This document shows, one piece after another, positions 52,098-60,077 of a DNA stretch of 64,000 nt. A model generated the notes under the pieces. That model did not search any database. It worked only from the letters and a program-made list of their open reading frames with translations, and had not been told where the DNA came from. The position numbers were made by a program, and so were the translations under genes. This DNA is from Microbacterium sp. YJN-G (GTDB taxonomy: Bacteria; Actinomycetota; Actinomycetes; Actinomycetales; Microbacteriaceae), in the NCBI RefSeq assembly GCF_015040615.1, contig NZ_CP060402.1, positions 3,038,001 through 3,102,000 of the forward strand, read 5' to 3'. How positions within the stretch are numbered: position 1 is the stretch's first letter; each line of letters opens with the position of its first letter.

Positions 52098-53633
52098 TCA
52101 GCCCCAGAGCAGCGAGCTGCGCAGGCGGTCGGCCTCGGCCACGGCATCCGGCACGACCTGGGCCAGCCCCGTACCCGCCAGCCACGCACCCACCACCGCG
52201 ACGCCTGGGGTCGCCGTGACGGCGGCCCGTGCGGCCGCCCTGCGCTCGGTCTCGCCGATCAGCGAGGTCGGCTGGGACTGCACGAACCGTCCGCGGTGCG
52301 CGGCGACGAGCTGGCCGGGGGTCAGGTCGACCCCGAGCAGAGCGGATGCCTCGGACAGCGCGAGCCGCGCGGCGGCGTCGTCGTCCAGCGAGGCGGTCGC
52401 GGCCGGCTCGCCCTGGGTGCCGAACGAGACGCGCACGATGTGGCGCTCTCCGGCGGCCCGGCGCACCCAGCCCCACTTGGCCGTGGAGTGGGTGAGCGCC
52501 TTCGCGGTGCGGCTGCCGGGGACTGTCAGCACGCCGCTGCCGCGGGGGGCCGCGTCGAGTGCGGGGGCGTCGAGCAGCAGCGTGATGATCTCGATCTCGG
52601 GCGCCTCGCCGGGTGGGGTGAGACCGGCGACGTGCGCATCGAGCAGGGCCCGTGCGTCCGGCTCCGGCGTCGCCACGACGACCCCGGCCGCGGTGAGCCG
52701 ATCGACCGTCGGCTCGACTCGTGCTGTCGACTCGGCGGATGCGGCGGGTGCCGCGGCGTCGGCATCCGGCGCCTCTGCCGTCTCAACCGGCGTCTCGACC
52801 GGTTCTACCGTCTCGAAGACGACGGCCCAGCCGTCGCCGTCGCGGTCGATCCGCGTGGCGCGGACGCCGGTGCGCACGTCGGCGCCGTACATCTCGAGTT
52901 CGGCGCGCAGCGCCTCGATGAGCCGGCTCATACCGCCGTCGATGCCGAGCACGGCGGCGCCCGGTTTGCCGCGGCGCGCGCCCTGCAGGTCGAGCACGGC
53001 GCCGCTGAGCGAGCCGGTCCGGGTGAGGGCCGCGTTCAGACCGGGGGCCGCGATGTCGACGTCGACGTCCTCGGGCAGCGCCGAGTACACGCCGGCAGTG
53101 ACGGGGGCGACCAGACGGTCGCGCACCCGGGCGCCCATCCGCGTGGTGACCAGCTTGCCGAGGCTGCGCTCGTGTCCGATCGTCAGCGGCGGGCGCAGGC
53201 GGTCGAGGTAGGCGCGCCAGGCGCCGCGCCAGCCGATGATCGCGCGCACGTCATCGGCGAACGGGTTCGCGGGGATGCCGAGCAGGCCGCCGGTCGGCAG
53301 GGGTGCGTCGGGGGCGTCCGGGATGCCGCTGAGCCAGGCACCGCCGCCCTCCGGAGCGACGATCGCGTCGCCGAGCCCGAGCTCCTCGACGAGGGTGCGC
53401 ACGTGGCCGCCGCGGGTGGCGAAGCTCTCGGCGCCGGCGTCGACGACGATGCCGTCGAGCTCGACCGAGCGGATGCTGCCGCCGAGCTCGGGCGCGGCCT
53501 CGAGCAGCGTGACGCGGATGCCGAGCTTCGCGAACTCGCGGGCCGCGATGAGTCCGCCGATGCCGCCGCCGATGACGATGACGTGCTTCTCGGCGGCGCG
53601 GGCGGCGAGGTCTGCGGGCTCTTCGGAGGTCAT
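52098..53633 (-). CDS. hemY: Coproporphyrinogen/protoporphyrinogen oxidase, HemY/CgoX type
   Basis: 511 residues, FAD enzyme. The dinucleotide loop VIVIGGGIGGLIAAREFAKLG starts at about 18; LLEAAPELGGSIRSVELDG, DAGAESFATRGG, and the C-terminal GVAVVGAWLAGTGLAQVVPDA FAD motif frame the protein. With HemQ present it most likely oxidises coproporphyrinogen III to coproporphyrin III. A Glu/Pro/Ala-rich insert of about 40 residues (around 275-315, VEPVETPVETAEAPDADAAA) interrupts the middle, which is not usual for the family. Confidence 0.93.
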   Translation of the reverse strand: MTSEEPADLAARAAEKHVIVIGGGIGGLIAAREFAKLGIRVTLLEAAPELGGSIRSVELDGIVVDAGAESFATRGGHVRTLVEELGLGDAIVAPEGGGAWLSGIPDAPDAPLPTGGLLGIPANPFADDVRAIIGWRGAWRAYLDRLRPPLTIGHERSLGKLVTTRMGARVRDRLVAPVTAGVYSALPEDVDVDIAAPGLNAALTRTGSLSGAVLDLQGARRGKPGAAVLGIDGGMSRLIEALRAELEMYGADVRTGVRATRIDRDGDGWAVVFETVEPVETPVETAEAPDADAAAPAASAESTARVEPTVDRLTAAGVVVATPEPDARALLDAHVAGLTPPGEAPEIEIITLLLDAPALDAAPRGSGVLTVPGSRTAKALTHSTAKWGWVRRAAGERHIVRVSFGTQGEPAATASLDDDAAARLALSEASALLGVDLTPGQLVAAHRGRFVQSQPTSLIGETERRAAARAAVTATPGVAVVGAWLAGTGLAQVVPDAVAEADRLRSSLLWG

Positions 53634-53674
53634 GCCTCCATCATTTCACCGCGGGGTTCAGGCTCCGCTGTGAC

Positions 53675-54523
53675 TCAGTCGCCCACCGGCACCTCCCGGC
53701 GGTTGATCCGGCTCGGCTCGGTGGTGTTGATGACGATGGGGGTCTCACCCGAGGTGTCGATGAAGTAGACGCCGGTCTGTCCCTGCTCCGAGACGGGGAA
53801 GGCCCAGGTGCCGCCGGGGACGTCGGGCTGCGGGCCGCGCACCACGTCGAGTGGCGAGGGCATCTCGCCCTTCAGCACCTCGATCGGCGTCAGGGTGCCG
53901 GATGCCGCGAAGTCGAGCCGCGGTGTGTGCAGCACGACATCGCCGGCGGCGCCGTGCGCCCGGGCGAACACGATCACGTCGGCCTGCTGCGCCCATTCGG
54001 TCAGCTGGGCGCGGGATGCCGCGGGCACACGCTCGGGCGAACCGGCCAGCACGCGCGCGAAGGTGCGCTGTGCGGCGGAGTCGTCGTGCAGCCCGACGTG
54101 ACCGAACAGTTCGAACGCGTCGCCGTCCGCCTTCAGCACGAAGATGCCCTCGTGCTTCGCGTCGCGCGACTCCTGCGCGCCGTCGACGAGGTGGTACCAG
54201 GTGCCTGCCGGCTTGACGACGGTGATCTCGGCATCCGCATCGCCCTTCAGCACCTCGGTGACATGCACGATCGCCCGCTGCGCGGGGAACGCCGGCTCCC
54301 CGGCATCCTCGACGGGCGCATCCACCGACTCGACCGTGCCGTACACGATGAGGTCGGCCGCAGGCACGAGCTCGCTGATCGGCTCGGACGGGTTCGGATC
54401 CTGTGCCGCAGCGGTCGACGAACTGGGGGTGGGCATGGGCTTCTCCTCTGTGGCTGCGGTGCACGCGGTCAGCAGCAGCGCGACGGACGCGATGACGACG
54501 AGACCCGCCTTCGACGCGGTCAT
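53675..54523 (-). CDS. Putative lipoprotein, function unknown
   Basis: 282 residues. Signal peptide with lipobox LLLTACTAA (Cys about residue 21), then a Ser/Pro/Ala-rich linker. The mature part has two similar-looking halves with VIYGTVE/VIVFARA strands and the recurring TEVLKGDA and IEVLKGEM motif, suggesting an internal duplication of a small beta domain. Not a family I can name. Its ATG overlaps the stop of the fragmentary frame upstream (54520-54754). Confidence 0.78.
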   Translation of the reverse strand: MTASKAGLVVIASVALLLTACTAATEEKPMPTPSSSTAAAQDPNPSEPISELVPAADLIVYGTVESVDAPVEDAGEPAFPAQRAIVHVTEVLKGDADAEITVVKPAGTWYHLVDGAQESRDAKHEGIFVLKADGDAFELFGHVGLHDDSAAQRTFARVLAGSPERVPAASRAQLTEWAQQADVIVFARAHGAAGDVVLHTPRLDFAASGTLTPIEVLKGEMPSPLDVVRGPQPDVPGGTWAFPVSEQGQTGVYFIDTSGETPIVINTTEPSRINRREVPVGD

Positions 54524-54754
54524 CCGTTCCCCACCTCGACGACGTTGAACGACTCGGTGAACTCGTCCATGCTCATGGTGAACGCGTGCTCAACCGGCCA
54601 TGCTCAGCCGGCCATGCTCGAACGGGGCGCCGATCGCACCCGCGACATCGGCGTTGCGCTCGGGAGCATCCTCGAGCTCGGCGATGATCTGCGTGATCGA
54701 ATCGCGAACGTCCGTCAGCAGGTCATAGTCGATCGTGACCTTCTCGGCTCCCAC
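54520..54754 (-). pseudogene. Small helical protein gene, frame-broken (WXG/T7SS-partner-like)
   Basis: From GTG 54754 (GGGAG 5 nt upstream) a frame reads VGAEKVTIDYDLLTDVRDSI and continues QIIAELEDAPERNADVAGAI, then GAPFEHGRLSMAG and stops at 54590 after 54 residues. One base shift there opens a second frame (EHAFTMSMDEFTESFNVVEV) that ends in TGA overlapping the lipoprotein ATG. The helical 'DAPERNADVAGAIGAPF' pattern resembles short WXG100-like partners in actinobacteria. A 14-bp tandem duplication (GAGCATGGCCGGYT) sits exactly at the break. It may also be an intact 54-residue gene. Confidence 0.45.
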
Positions 54755-54825
54755 TCTCACTCCCCCCCGGTGTTCACTCCCCCCGGGGCGAACTCCCTGG
54801 GCAGGTTACCGTACGCGGGACGCCT

Positions 54826-54851
54826 GCCCATGGGGACGAGTCCCCATGGGC
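54826..54851 (-). terminator. Perfect palindrome downstream of hemE
   Basis: GCCCATGGGGAC and GTCCCCATGGGC are 12-bp perfect arms separated by 2 nt. On the lower strand it follows hemE by about 40 nt and probably ends its transcript, separating it from the lipoprotein locus. Confidence 0.6.
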
Positions 54852-54892
54852 TCTGACTTTGCCGTCGAGGCGGGTGCGAAGCGGGACGCTGC

Positions 54893-55906
54893 TCAGCGCT
54901 CGCCGTGCGCGACCTCGACGATGCGGGTGAGCTGATCGGGGTCGGTCTCGGGCGGCACACCGTGACCGAGGTTGAGGATGTGGCCCTTCGCCCCTCGTCC
55001 GCGCTCGATCGAGTCGCGCACGCGGGCCTCGAGCACCGGCCACGGCGCCAGCAGCAGAGCCGGGTCGATGTTGCCCTGCACCGCGACGTCGTCTCCGACG
55101 ATGCGGATCGCCTCGTCCAGCGGCATCCGCCAGTCGACCCCGACCGCCGAGGCGACGCCGTCGAGGCGCATGTCGGCGAGGAAGGGTCCGGTGCCGACGC
55201 CGAAGTGGATGCTGGGCAGTCCGATCCCGTCGAGCGCCGCACGCGAATGCGGGGCGACGTGGGTGCGGTAGTCGTCGGGGCTGAGCGAGCCCGCCCACGA
55301 GTCGAAGAGCTGCACGACGGATGCTCCGGCGTCGCGCTGGATCTCGAGGAACCGGCGCGAGACGCGTGACAGCCAGCCGGCCAGTCGGTTCCACGACTCG
55401 GGGTCGGCGTGCATCATCGCCCGGGCACGCAGGTGCTCCTTGGACGGCCCGCCCTCGACGAGATAGGCAGCCAGGGTGAACGGGGCGCCGGCGAAGCCGA
55501 TCAGCGGGGTCTGGCCGAGCTCGGCGGTCGTGATGCGCACGGCCTCGGTGATCGCCGTGCCGTCGAGGTCGGCCGGGTCGATCGCGGTGATGCGGGCGAC
55601 GTCGTCGGCGGTGCGGATCGGGTTCGCGAACACGGGCCCGCGGCCCGGCTCGATCTCGACCTCCACGCCGGCCAGGCGCAGCGGAATGACGATGTCGCTG
55701 AAGAACACCGCCGCGTCGACCTTGTGCCGGCGCACCGGCTGCAGGGTGATCTCGGCTGCGAGATCGGGGGTGAGGCAGGCATCCAGCATCCGCGTGCCGA
55801 CGCGCAGTTCGCGGTACTCGGGCAGCGACCGGCCCGCCTGACGCATGAACCAGACCGGGGTGCGCTCGGTCTTCTCGCCGGCCAGCGCGCGCAGCAGATC
55901 ACTCAT
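54893..55906 (-). CDS. hemE: Uroporphyrinogen decarboxylase
   Basis: 337 residues from ATG 55906; similarity starts [34 protein letters not shown], which holds the substrate-binding Arg residues (RQAGR). Further signatures: [24 protein letters not shown] with the catalytic Asp nearby, [22 protein letters not shown], and [28 protein letters not shown]. Converts uroporphyrinogen III to coproporphyrinogen III. Divergent from hemA, 105 nt apart. Confidence 0.95.
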   Translation of the reverse strand: MSDLLRALAGEKTERTPVWFMRQAGRSLPEYRELRVGTRMLDACLTPDLAAEITLQPVRRHKVDAAVFFSDIVIPLRLAGVEVEIEPGRGPVFANPIRTADDVARITAIDPADLDGTAITEAVRITTAELGQTPLIGFAGAPFTLAAYLVEGGPSKEHLRARAMMHADPESWNRLAGWLSRVSRRFLEIQRDAGASVVQLFDSWAGSLSPDDYRTHVAPHSRAALDGIGLPSIHFGVGTGPFLADMRLDGVASAVGVDWRMPLDEAIRIVGDDVAVQGNIDPALLLAPWPVLEARVRDSIERGRGAKGHILNLGHGVPPETDPDQLTRIVEVAHGER

Positions 55907-55999
55907 GCGGCCATCGTCGCACCATCGCCTATGCGGAGGCCGAACCGGGGCGGTGTTGAGGTAAGGCATCGCTCAGATGCCGCTCATAGCGATCAGGCG

Positions 56000-56005
56000 T
56001 ACCCT
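56000..56005 (+). promoter_or_regulatory. -10 box (TACCCT), leaderless hemA promoter
   Basis: TACCCT ends 6 nt before GTG 56012 with no ribosome binding site, so hemA mRNA probably begins at the GTG. The gap 55907-56011 must also hold the hemE promoter. Confidence 0.5.
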
Positions 56006-56011
56006 GGACAG

Positions 56012-57274
56012 GTGCTGCTCTGCGTCACGGCCAGTCACAAGACGGCCTCCTTCGACTTGCTCGAGCGCCTCAGCCGCCATCCCGATACCGTCGCCCCGAC
56101 CCTCGTCGAAGCCGGTGCGCAGGGAGCCGTCGTGCTCGCGACCTGCAACCGCTTCGAGGCTTACGTCGAGACCGACGATCTCGATACGGATGCCGTGCTG
56201 GACGTCGTCGCGCAGGCCACTGGCGTACCCTCCGGCGACCTCGACGGTTCGTACCGCGTCATCGACGACCGTCGCGTCGCGGAGCACCTCTTCGCCGTGG
56301 CATCCGGTCTGGAGTCCGTCGTCTCGGGTGAGGGTGAGATCGCGGGGCAGGTGCGCCGCGCGCTGACCGGCGCCCGCGAGCAGGGCACCACCTCCCCCGC
56401 GCTGGAGCGGCTCTTCCAGCGAGCCAGCCAGGCGCAGCGCAAGGTCAAGAACGTCACGGCCCTGCAGCGCGCCGGCCGCTCGCTGGTGCGCCTGTCGCTC
56501 GAGCTCGCAGACAGCCGCATCGCCGACTGGTCGGCCGAGCGCGTGCTGCTGGTCGGCACCGGCTCGTACGCCGCGGTGACCCTTGCCACGCTGCGCGAGC
56601 GTGGTGCGATCGACATCTCGGTGTACTCGCCGTCGGGCCGCGCCGAGCTGTTCGCCAAGAAGCACAGCATCCGTCCCGTCGCAGCATCCGACTATTCGGC
56701 GGCCGCCCGCCGCGCCACGCTGCTGATCACCTGCACCACTGCCACCGAGCCTGTGCTCGGGCCGGTGCAGCTGCAGCTTCCGCAGACCGCCGACGCCGCC
56801 CCGCACTCGGGTGCCCCGCAGCTGGTGATCGACCTCGGGATGCCGCGCAACGTCGACCCCGCCGTCGGCCGGCTCGACGGCGTCGCCCTGCTCGACCTCG
56901 AGACCATCCGCCTGCACGCGCCGCTCGAGGAGCTGCAGGCGACCGAGGCCGCCCGTGCTGTCGTGCGCGAGGCCGCCGAGCACTTCCACGTCGCCGGATC
57001 CCGGGAATCGGTGACCCCGGCCGTCGTCTCGCTGCGCACCCACATCTTCGAGCTGCTCGAGGCCGAGATCGATCGCGCCCGTCGCCGCGGTGACGAGGAC
57101 GGCCGCGTCGAGCAGGCCATGCGCCACCTCGCCGGCGTGCTGCTGCACACCCCGACCACCCGGGCGCACGAACTGGCCGCCGACGGTCGCGGTCACGAGT
57201 TCATCGCGGCTCTAGAGACGCTGTACGGACTGGCCCCGGATGCCGAGGAGTCCGACGAGGCTGCGACCGCCTGA
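56012..57274 (+). CDS. hemA: Glutamyl-tRNA reductase
   Basis: 420 residues, GTG start at the -10 distance. First and usually rate-setting step of the C5 haem route. Motifs: LLCVTASHKTASFDLLERL, the nucleophilic Cys in VVLATCNRFEAYVE (about residue 48), SVVSGEGEIAGQVRRAL, LFQRASQAQRKVKNVT, the NADPH loop RVLLVGTGSYAAVTLATL, and VIDLGMPRNVDPAV. The C-terminal dimerisation helix is shorter than in many orthologues. Confidence 0.95.
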   Translation: MLLCVTASHKTASFDLLERLSRHPDTVAPTLVEAGAQGAVVLATCNRFEAYVETDDLDTDAVLDVVAQATGVPSGDLDGSYRVIDDRRVAEHLFAVASGLESVVSGEGEIAGQVRRALTGAREQGTTSPALERLFQRASQAQRKVKNVTALQRAGRSLVRLSLELADSRIADWSAERVLLVGTGSYAAVTLATLRERGAIDISVYSPSGRAELFAKKHSIRPVAASDYSAAARRATLLITCTTATEPVLGPVQLQLPQTADAAPHSGAPQLVIDLGMPRNVDPAVGRLDGVALLDLETIRLHAPLEELQATEAARAVVREAAEHFHVAGSRESVTPAVVSLRTHIFELLEAEIDRARRRGDEDGRVEQAMRHLAGVLLHTPTTRAHELAADGRGHEFIAALETLYGLAPDAEESDEAATA

Positions 57275-57309
57275 GCCGCGGCATCCGCCTTCTCTTCTTA
57301 TGCCGGTCG

Positions 57310-57461
57310 GGCGTGCGCTTCGCCGGCGTGCGCTTCGCGCGGCCTACGCTTCGCGCGGCCTACGCTTCGCGCGGAGAAATGCGCCTGCCGCGGACGAATT
57401 CGCTGCATCCGTCCGCGCGAAGCGCACATTCCCGCGCGAAGTGCGCACCCCGGAGCCCGCG
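57310..57461. repeat. Iterated CGCTTCGCGCGG repeats and inverted copies
   Basis: After hemA the unit CTACGCTTCGCGCGGC occurs at 57344-57359 and 57360-57375, preceded by variants starting GTGCGCTTCG (from 57313 and 57328). Inverted versions CCGCGCGAAGCGCACATTCC and CGCGCGAAGTGCGCA lie at about 57412-57446, and GCGGACG/CGTCCGC bracket the centre. The stretch can fold into alternative hairpins. No coding potential is evident in it. Confidence 0.7.
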
Positions 57462-57472
57462 CAACGCCGCAA

Positions 57473-57718
57473 CTACGGCAGCAGTGCGCAATCCGGAGCG
57501 GATGCCGCGACGCGAGCATCGAGAGTCAGCAGCGAGCACTGCGCCGCACGAGCGAGTACGACGTACATGACGTCATAGGCGCTGACATTGTGCCGCAGTG
57601 CGTACACCGCGGGCAGCATGGCCATCACCGGCACCTCCTCGACGTTGAGCTCGTCGAACTCGCGGAACGCGCGCAGCGCCTGCTCGCGAAGAGGCTGAGG
57701 ACGGCAGCGACCCTTCAC
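57473..57718 (-). pseudogene. PIN-domain (VapC-like toxin) C-terminal fragment
   Basis: 81 codons reading LPAVYALRHNVSAYDVMYVV then LARAAQCSLLTLDARVAAS, the C-terminal half of a PIN-domain ribonuclease with the AYD and TLDARV acidic residues. The first half, including the N-terminal Asp (DxSV), is absent: upstream the frame meets no such sequence before the next gene's promoter. A full VapC is about 130 residues, so this is a remnant, and no antitoxin gene accompanies it. Confidence 0.7.
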
Positions 57719-57740
57719 ACCACTGCGCTCACCATGCCCT

Positions 57741-57768
57741 TTGAACGCGTTCGTGCCGCTGGTACTTT
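57741..57768 (+). promoter_or_regulatory. Promoter TTGAAC-16-TACTTT (leaderless)
   Basis: -35 TTGAAC (57741-57746), 16-nt spacer, -10 TACTTT (57763-57768), then 6 nt to ATG 57775. The best two-box promoter in the window. Confidence 0.6.
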
Positions 57769-57774
57769 TTGCCC

Positions 57775-58248
57775 ATGACCTCGTGGCGGTGGACTGGCTG
57801 GCTGACCGCGATCCTGCTCACGCTTGGCGGTCTGACCGCGTGTGCGCACGATCCCGTCGCCGCTTCCGGGTCGGCGATGACTACGGATGCAGCGGAAGTC
57901 TGCACGTCGACGACGTATTTCGAGCACGCTCCAGGCAGCGGAGCGCCGTCGCGTGTGGATGCGGTGAACGGCATGATCCAGGCGATGCGCGAGCATCCGG
58001 ACGCCCCCGAACTCGAGTATGCGTCACGAACAGACGTGCTGCTGCTGCTTGAGACCAGCGTCGACAACCTGGACGCTGCTGCGAAGGCGGCGGGAGAGGC
58101 CGCTCAGGAGAACGGCTACCTGGCGGTGACGGTAGAGACCCCCGAGGGTGAGCACCTCGGCGAGGTGAACATCTCTGAGATCAACGGCAGCTTCTACATC
58201 GATTCCTTTGCGGTCGCGCATAAGGATGGCAAGACCTGCCCGAGCTGA
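57775..58248 (+). CDS. Small putative lipoprotein, function unknown
   Basis: 157 residues. Signal peptide MTSWRWTGWLTAILLTLGGLTACAH with lipobox LTAC (Cys about residue 23). The mature domain is mixed: EVCTSTTYFEHAPGSGAPSRVDAVNGMIQAM, then TSVDNLDAAAKAAGEAAQENGYLAVTVETPEGE and two late strands, ending in Cys-Pro-Ser. Cys residues at about 42 and near the end may form a disulfide. I recognise no family. Leaderless promoter; stands alone. Confidence 0.8.
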   Translation: MTSWRWTGWLTAILLTLGGLTACAHDPVAASGSAMTTDAAEVCTSTTYFEHAPGSGAPSRVDAVNGMIQAMREHPDAPELEYASRTDVLLLLETSVDNLDAAAKAAGEAAQENGYLAVTVETPEGEHLGEVNISEINGSFYIDSFAVAHKDGKTCPS

Positions 58249-58400
58249 GCGGGTGCCTGCCGGACCGGACGCATGGCCCTTCACCTCACCTCGAAGTCGT
58301 CCGATGAGAATCAGCTGGTCGAGATCGAGGCCATCGCTGCGAGCCGCGGCTGAGCGATCACGCAGCGGCAGATCAGCCTCCGTCCACCACTGGCCGCAGA

Positions 58401-58658
58401 TCAGTAGTGGTAGCGCGCCTGCAGCACGATGAGGTCATCACGCTCGACGAGATAGACAAGGCGATGCTCCTCGGTTATGCGTCGAGACCAGGCACCCTGA
58501 GCGCCATACTTCAGCTGCTCAGGCTTGCCGATGCCTTCGAAAGGATCACGCAGGCATGCGTCGATAAGGGCGTTGATGCGTTTGAGCACTCTCCGGTCGG
58601 CCGTCTGCCAGTGCACATAGTCCTCCCAGGCGGACCTGTCCCAGACGAGACGCATCAT
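58401..58658 (-). CDS. yoeB: YoeB-type toxin (Txe/YoeB endoribonuclease)
   Basis: 85 residues, typical length. YoeB signatures: RLVWDRSAWEDYVHWQTADRRVLKRINALI, DPFEGIGKPEQLKYGAQGAWSRRITEEHRLVYLV, and the C-terminal YHY with the catalytic His and terminal Tyr. The conserved Glu and Arg of the active site (GKPE, SRRI) are present. It cleaves mRNA at the ribosome when the antitoxin is degraded. Its ATG overlaps the yefM stop. Should be functional. Confidence 0.93.
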   Translation of the reverse strand: MMRLVWDRSAWEDYVHWQTADRRVLKRINALIDACLRDPFEGIGKPEQLKYGAQGAWSRRITEEHRLVYLVERDDLIVLQARYHY

Positions 58659-58906
58659 TCGTCTCGGTCGAGTTCGTGCTCCTCGACTTCGCCGGCGCGC
58701 GCTCGCTCATAGGCGTCGAGCAGTCGGCGAGCGTTCGCGGGCGACCGGAACAGGTACGCCGTCTCCTGCCACGCCGCATACTCGTCGGCAGGCATCAGGA
58801 CGGCATTGCCCTTCCGGGACACGATCTCCACGGCGTCTCGATCGGCATTGACCCGCTCGATCAACGGGAAAAGCGTCTTGCGAGCCTCACTGGCCGTAAT
58901 GGACAT
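58655..58906 (-). CDS. yefM: YefM-type antitoxin (Phd/YefM family)
   Basis: 83 residues. SITASEARKTLFPLIERVNADRDAVEIVSRKGNAVLMPADEYAAWQETAYLF is the DNA-binding Phd/YefM domain; the acidic C-terminus (LLDAYERARAGEVEEHELDRDE) wraps the toxin. GAGAGG precedes ATG 58906. It should repress its own promoter, where paired GTAC motifs occur (58921-58945). Confidence 0.92.
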   Translation of the reverse strand: MSITASEARKTLFPLIERVNADRDAVEIVSRKGNAVLMPADEYAAWQETAYLFRSPANARRLLDAYERARAGEVEEHELDRDE

Positions 58907-58920
58907 AGCGACACCTCTCG

Positions 58921-58945
58921 GAACTTGTACCTGATTATGGTACCA
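58921..58945 (-). promoter_or_regulatory. yefM-yoeB promoter/operator
   Basis: Upper strand: TTGTACCTGATTATGGTACCA, with two GTAC cores (58927-58930, 58940-58943) 13 nt apart, centre to centre; YefM operators are built from such TGTACA-like hexamers. On the lower strand CATAAT makes a good -10 between them. Confidence 0.5.
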
Positions 58946-58987
58946 CTCAGCAAGCGCGGGGATCATGTTCGGTGCCACACTGGTCCC

Positions 58988-59593
58988 ATGGCCCTTCACA
59001 TCACCGGAGACACCGCCGCCGACGACCTGCTCACGCACAATCCGCTCGCCCTTCTGGTCGGGATGCTGCTCGACCAGCAGGTGCCGATGGAGACCGCTTT
59101 CGCGGGACCGCTGAAGATCCAGCAGCGAACGGGCGCCGCGGATGCCGCAGGCATCGCGGGCATGGATCCCGACGAGTTCCTGGAGGCGTTCAAGCAGACG
59201 CCCGCGGTGCACCGCTTCCCGGGATCGATGGCTACCCGCGTGCAGACCCTCTGCCAGACGCTCGTCGACGAGTGGGAGGGCGACGCCGCAGCGCTGTGGA
59301 CGCGCCCTGCGCGGGGTTCGGACGAACGACCTGACGGCGCCGATGTGCTCAAGCGCTTGAAGAAGCTTCCTGGCTTCGGCGAGCAGAAGGCGAAGATCTT
59401 CCTCGCGCTGCTCGGCAAGCAGTACGGCTTCACGGGCGCCGGCTGGCGCGAAGCATCCGCTCCCTACGGTGATGAGGGCTCGTTCCGCAGCGTCGCCGAC
59501 ATCGTCTCGCCCGAGTCGCTCACGAAGGTGCGCGAACACAAGAAGGCGATGAAGGTTGCCGCGGTGCGGAGCAATGCGACGAAGGAGCGTTGA
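58988..59593 (+). CDS. HhH-GPD-type base-excision repair protein
   Basis: 201 residues. Actinobacterial HhH-GPD group: LLVGMLLDQQVPMETAFAGPLKIQQRTG at the N-terminus, FPGSMATRVQTLCQTLVDEW, then the helix-hairpin-helix LKRLKKLPGFGEQKAKIFLALLGKQYGF. The usual Gly-Pro-Asp helix is replaced by a GWREASAPYGDEGSFRSVADI stretch. Likely a DNA glycosylase relative; the catalytic residue is not clear. Starts directly after the divergent yefM promoter region. Confidence 0.85.
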   Translation: MALHITGDTAADDLLTHNPLALLVGMLLDQQVPMETAFAGPLKIQQRTGAADAAGIAGMDPDEFLEAFKQTPAVHRFPGSMATRVQTLCQTLVDEWEGDAAALWTRPARGSDERPDGADVLKRLKKLPGFGEQKAKIFLALLGKQYGFTGAGWREASAPYGDEGSFRSVADIVSPESLTKVREHKKAMKVAAVRSNATKER

Positions 59594-59608
59594 TGCATGA
59601 CGGGGCAA

Positions 59609-59637
59609 GGTTGAGCGAGCGAAGCGAGTCGAAACCC
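59609..59637. repeat. Interspersed repeat word (TTGAGCGAGCGAAGCGAGTC)
   Basis: GGTTGAGCGAGCGAAGCGAG followed by TCGAAACCC. I recognise this word as a short repeat scattered between genes in many high-GC actinobacteria. It fills the gap between the HhH-GPD and DUF1801 genes. GAGCGAGCGAAGCGAG contains its own inverted halves (CGAGCG/CGAAGCG-like). Confidence 0.65.
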
Positions 59638-59651
59638 ATCAAGGCTCCGAA

Positions 59652-60077
59652 GTGAAGCCCACCGGCACCGACGTCGCCGGGCTGATCGCCCGCTCGTCCC
59701 CCGCGATCCGCCGCAGGGATGCCGAGACGCTGACCGCGCTGATGCAGGAGGTCTCGGGACGCGAGCCGACGACCTGGGGCACGATCATCGGCTTCGGTCA
59801 CTGTCACTACCGCTACCCGACCGGCACCGAGGGTGAGATGGGGCTGCTCGGTTTCGCGCCGCGCAAGGCCGCGACGACGATCTATCTCGTCGACGGGGTC
59901 GAGAAGTACGCGGATGACCTGGCGCCCCTCGGTCCTCATACAACCGGCGTCGGATGCCTGTACATCAAGGATCTCGAGCAGATCGACCTGGATGTGCTGC
60001 GCGGGATCCTCACCCGCTCCCTGGCGTGGGCCGAGGCCGGCGGCAGCGAGGGGATGCGGCTCACACTTCTGGGCTGA
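59652..60077 (+). CDS. DUF1801-domain protein (YdhG-like)
   Basis: 141 residues, GTG start. The DUF1801 fold is recognisable from RRRDAETLTALMQEVSGREPTTWGTIIGFGHCHYRYPTGTEGEM, GLLGFAPRKAATTIYLVDG, and CLYIKDLEQIDLDVLRGILTRSL. The family is small and of unknown biochemical role. Its 3' end overlaps the converging membrane-protein gene by 17 nt. Confidence 0.85.
   Translation: MKPTGTDVAGLIARSSPAIRRRDAETLTALMQEVSGREPTTWGTIIGFGHCHYRYPTGTEGEMGLLGFAPRKAATTIYLVDGVEKYADDLAPLGPHTTGVGCLYIKDLEQIDLDVLRGILTRSLAWAEAGGSEGMRLTLLG

Noticed and set aside
54520..54760. 14-bp tandem repeat as a phase-variation switch
   Set aside because: Adding or removing a unit leads to a stop codon in each register, so copy number cannot restore the frame.
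58273..58353. 26-codon frame MALHLTSKSSDENQ... after the lipoprotein gene
   Set aside because: Its first 18 bases resemble the start of the HhH-GPD gene at 58988, but the rest does not; too short and without ribosome binding site to claim a gene or duplication.
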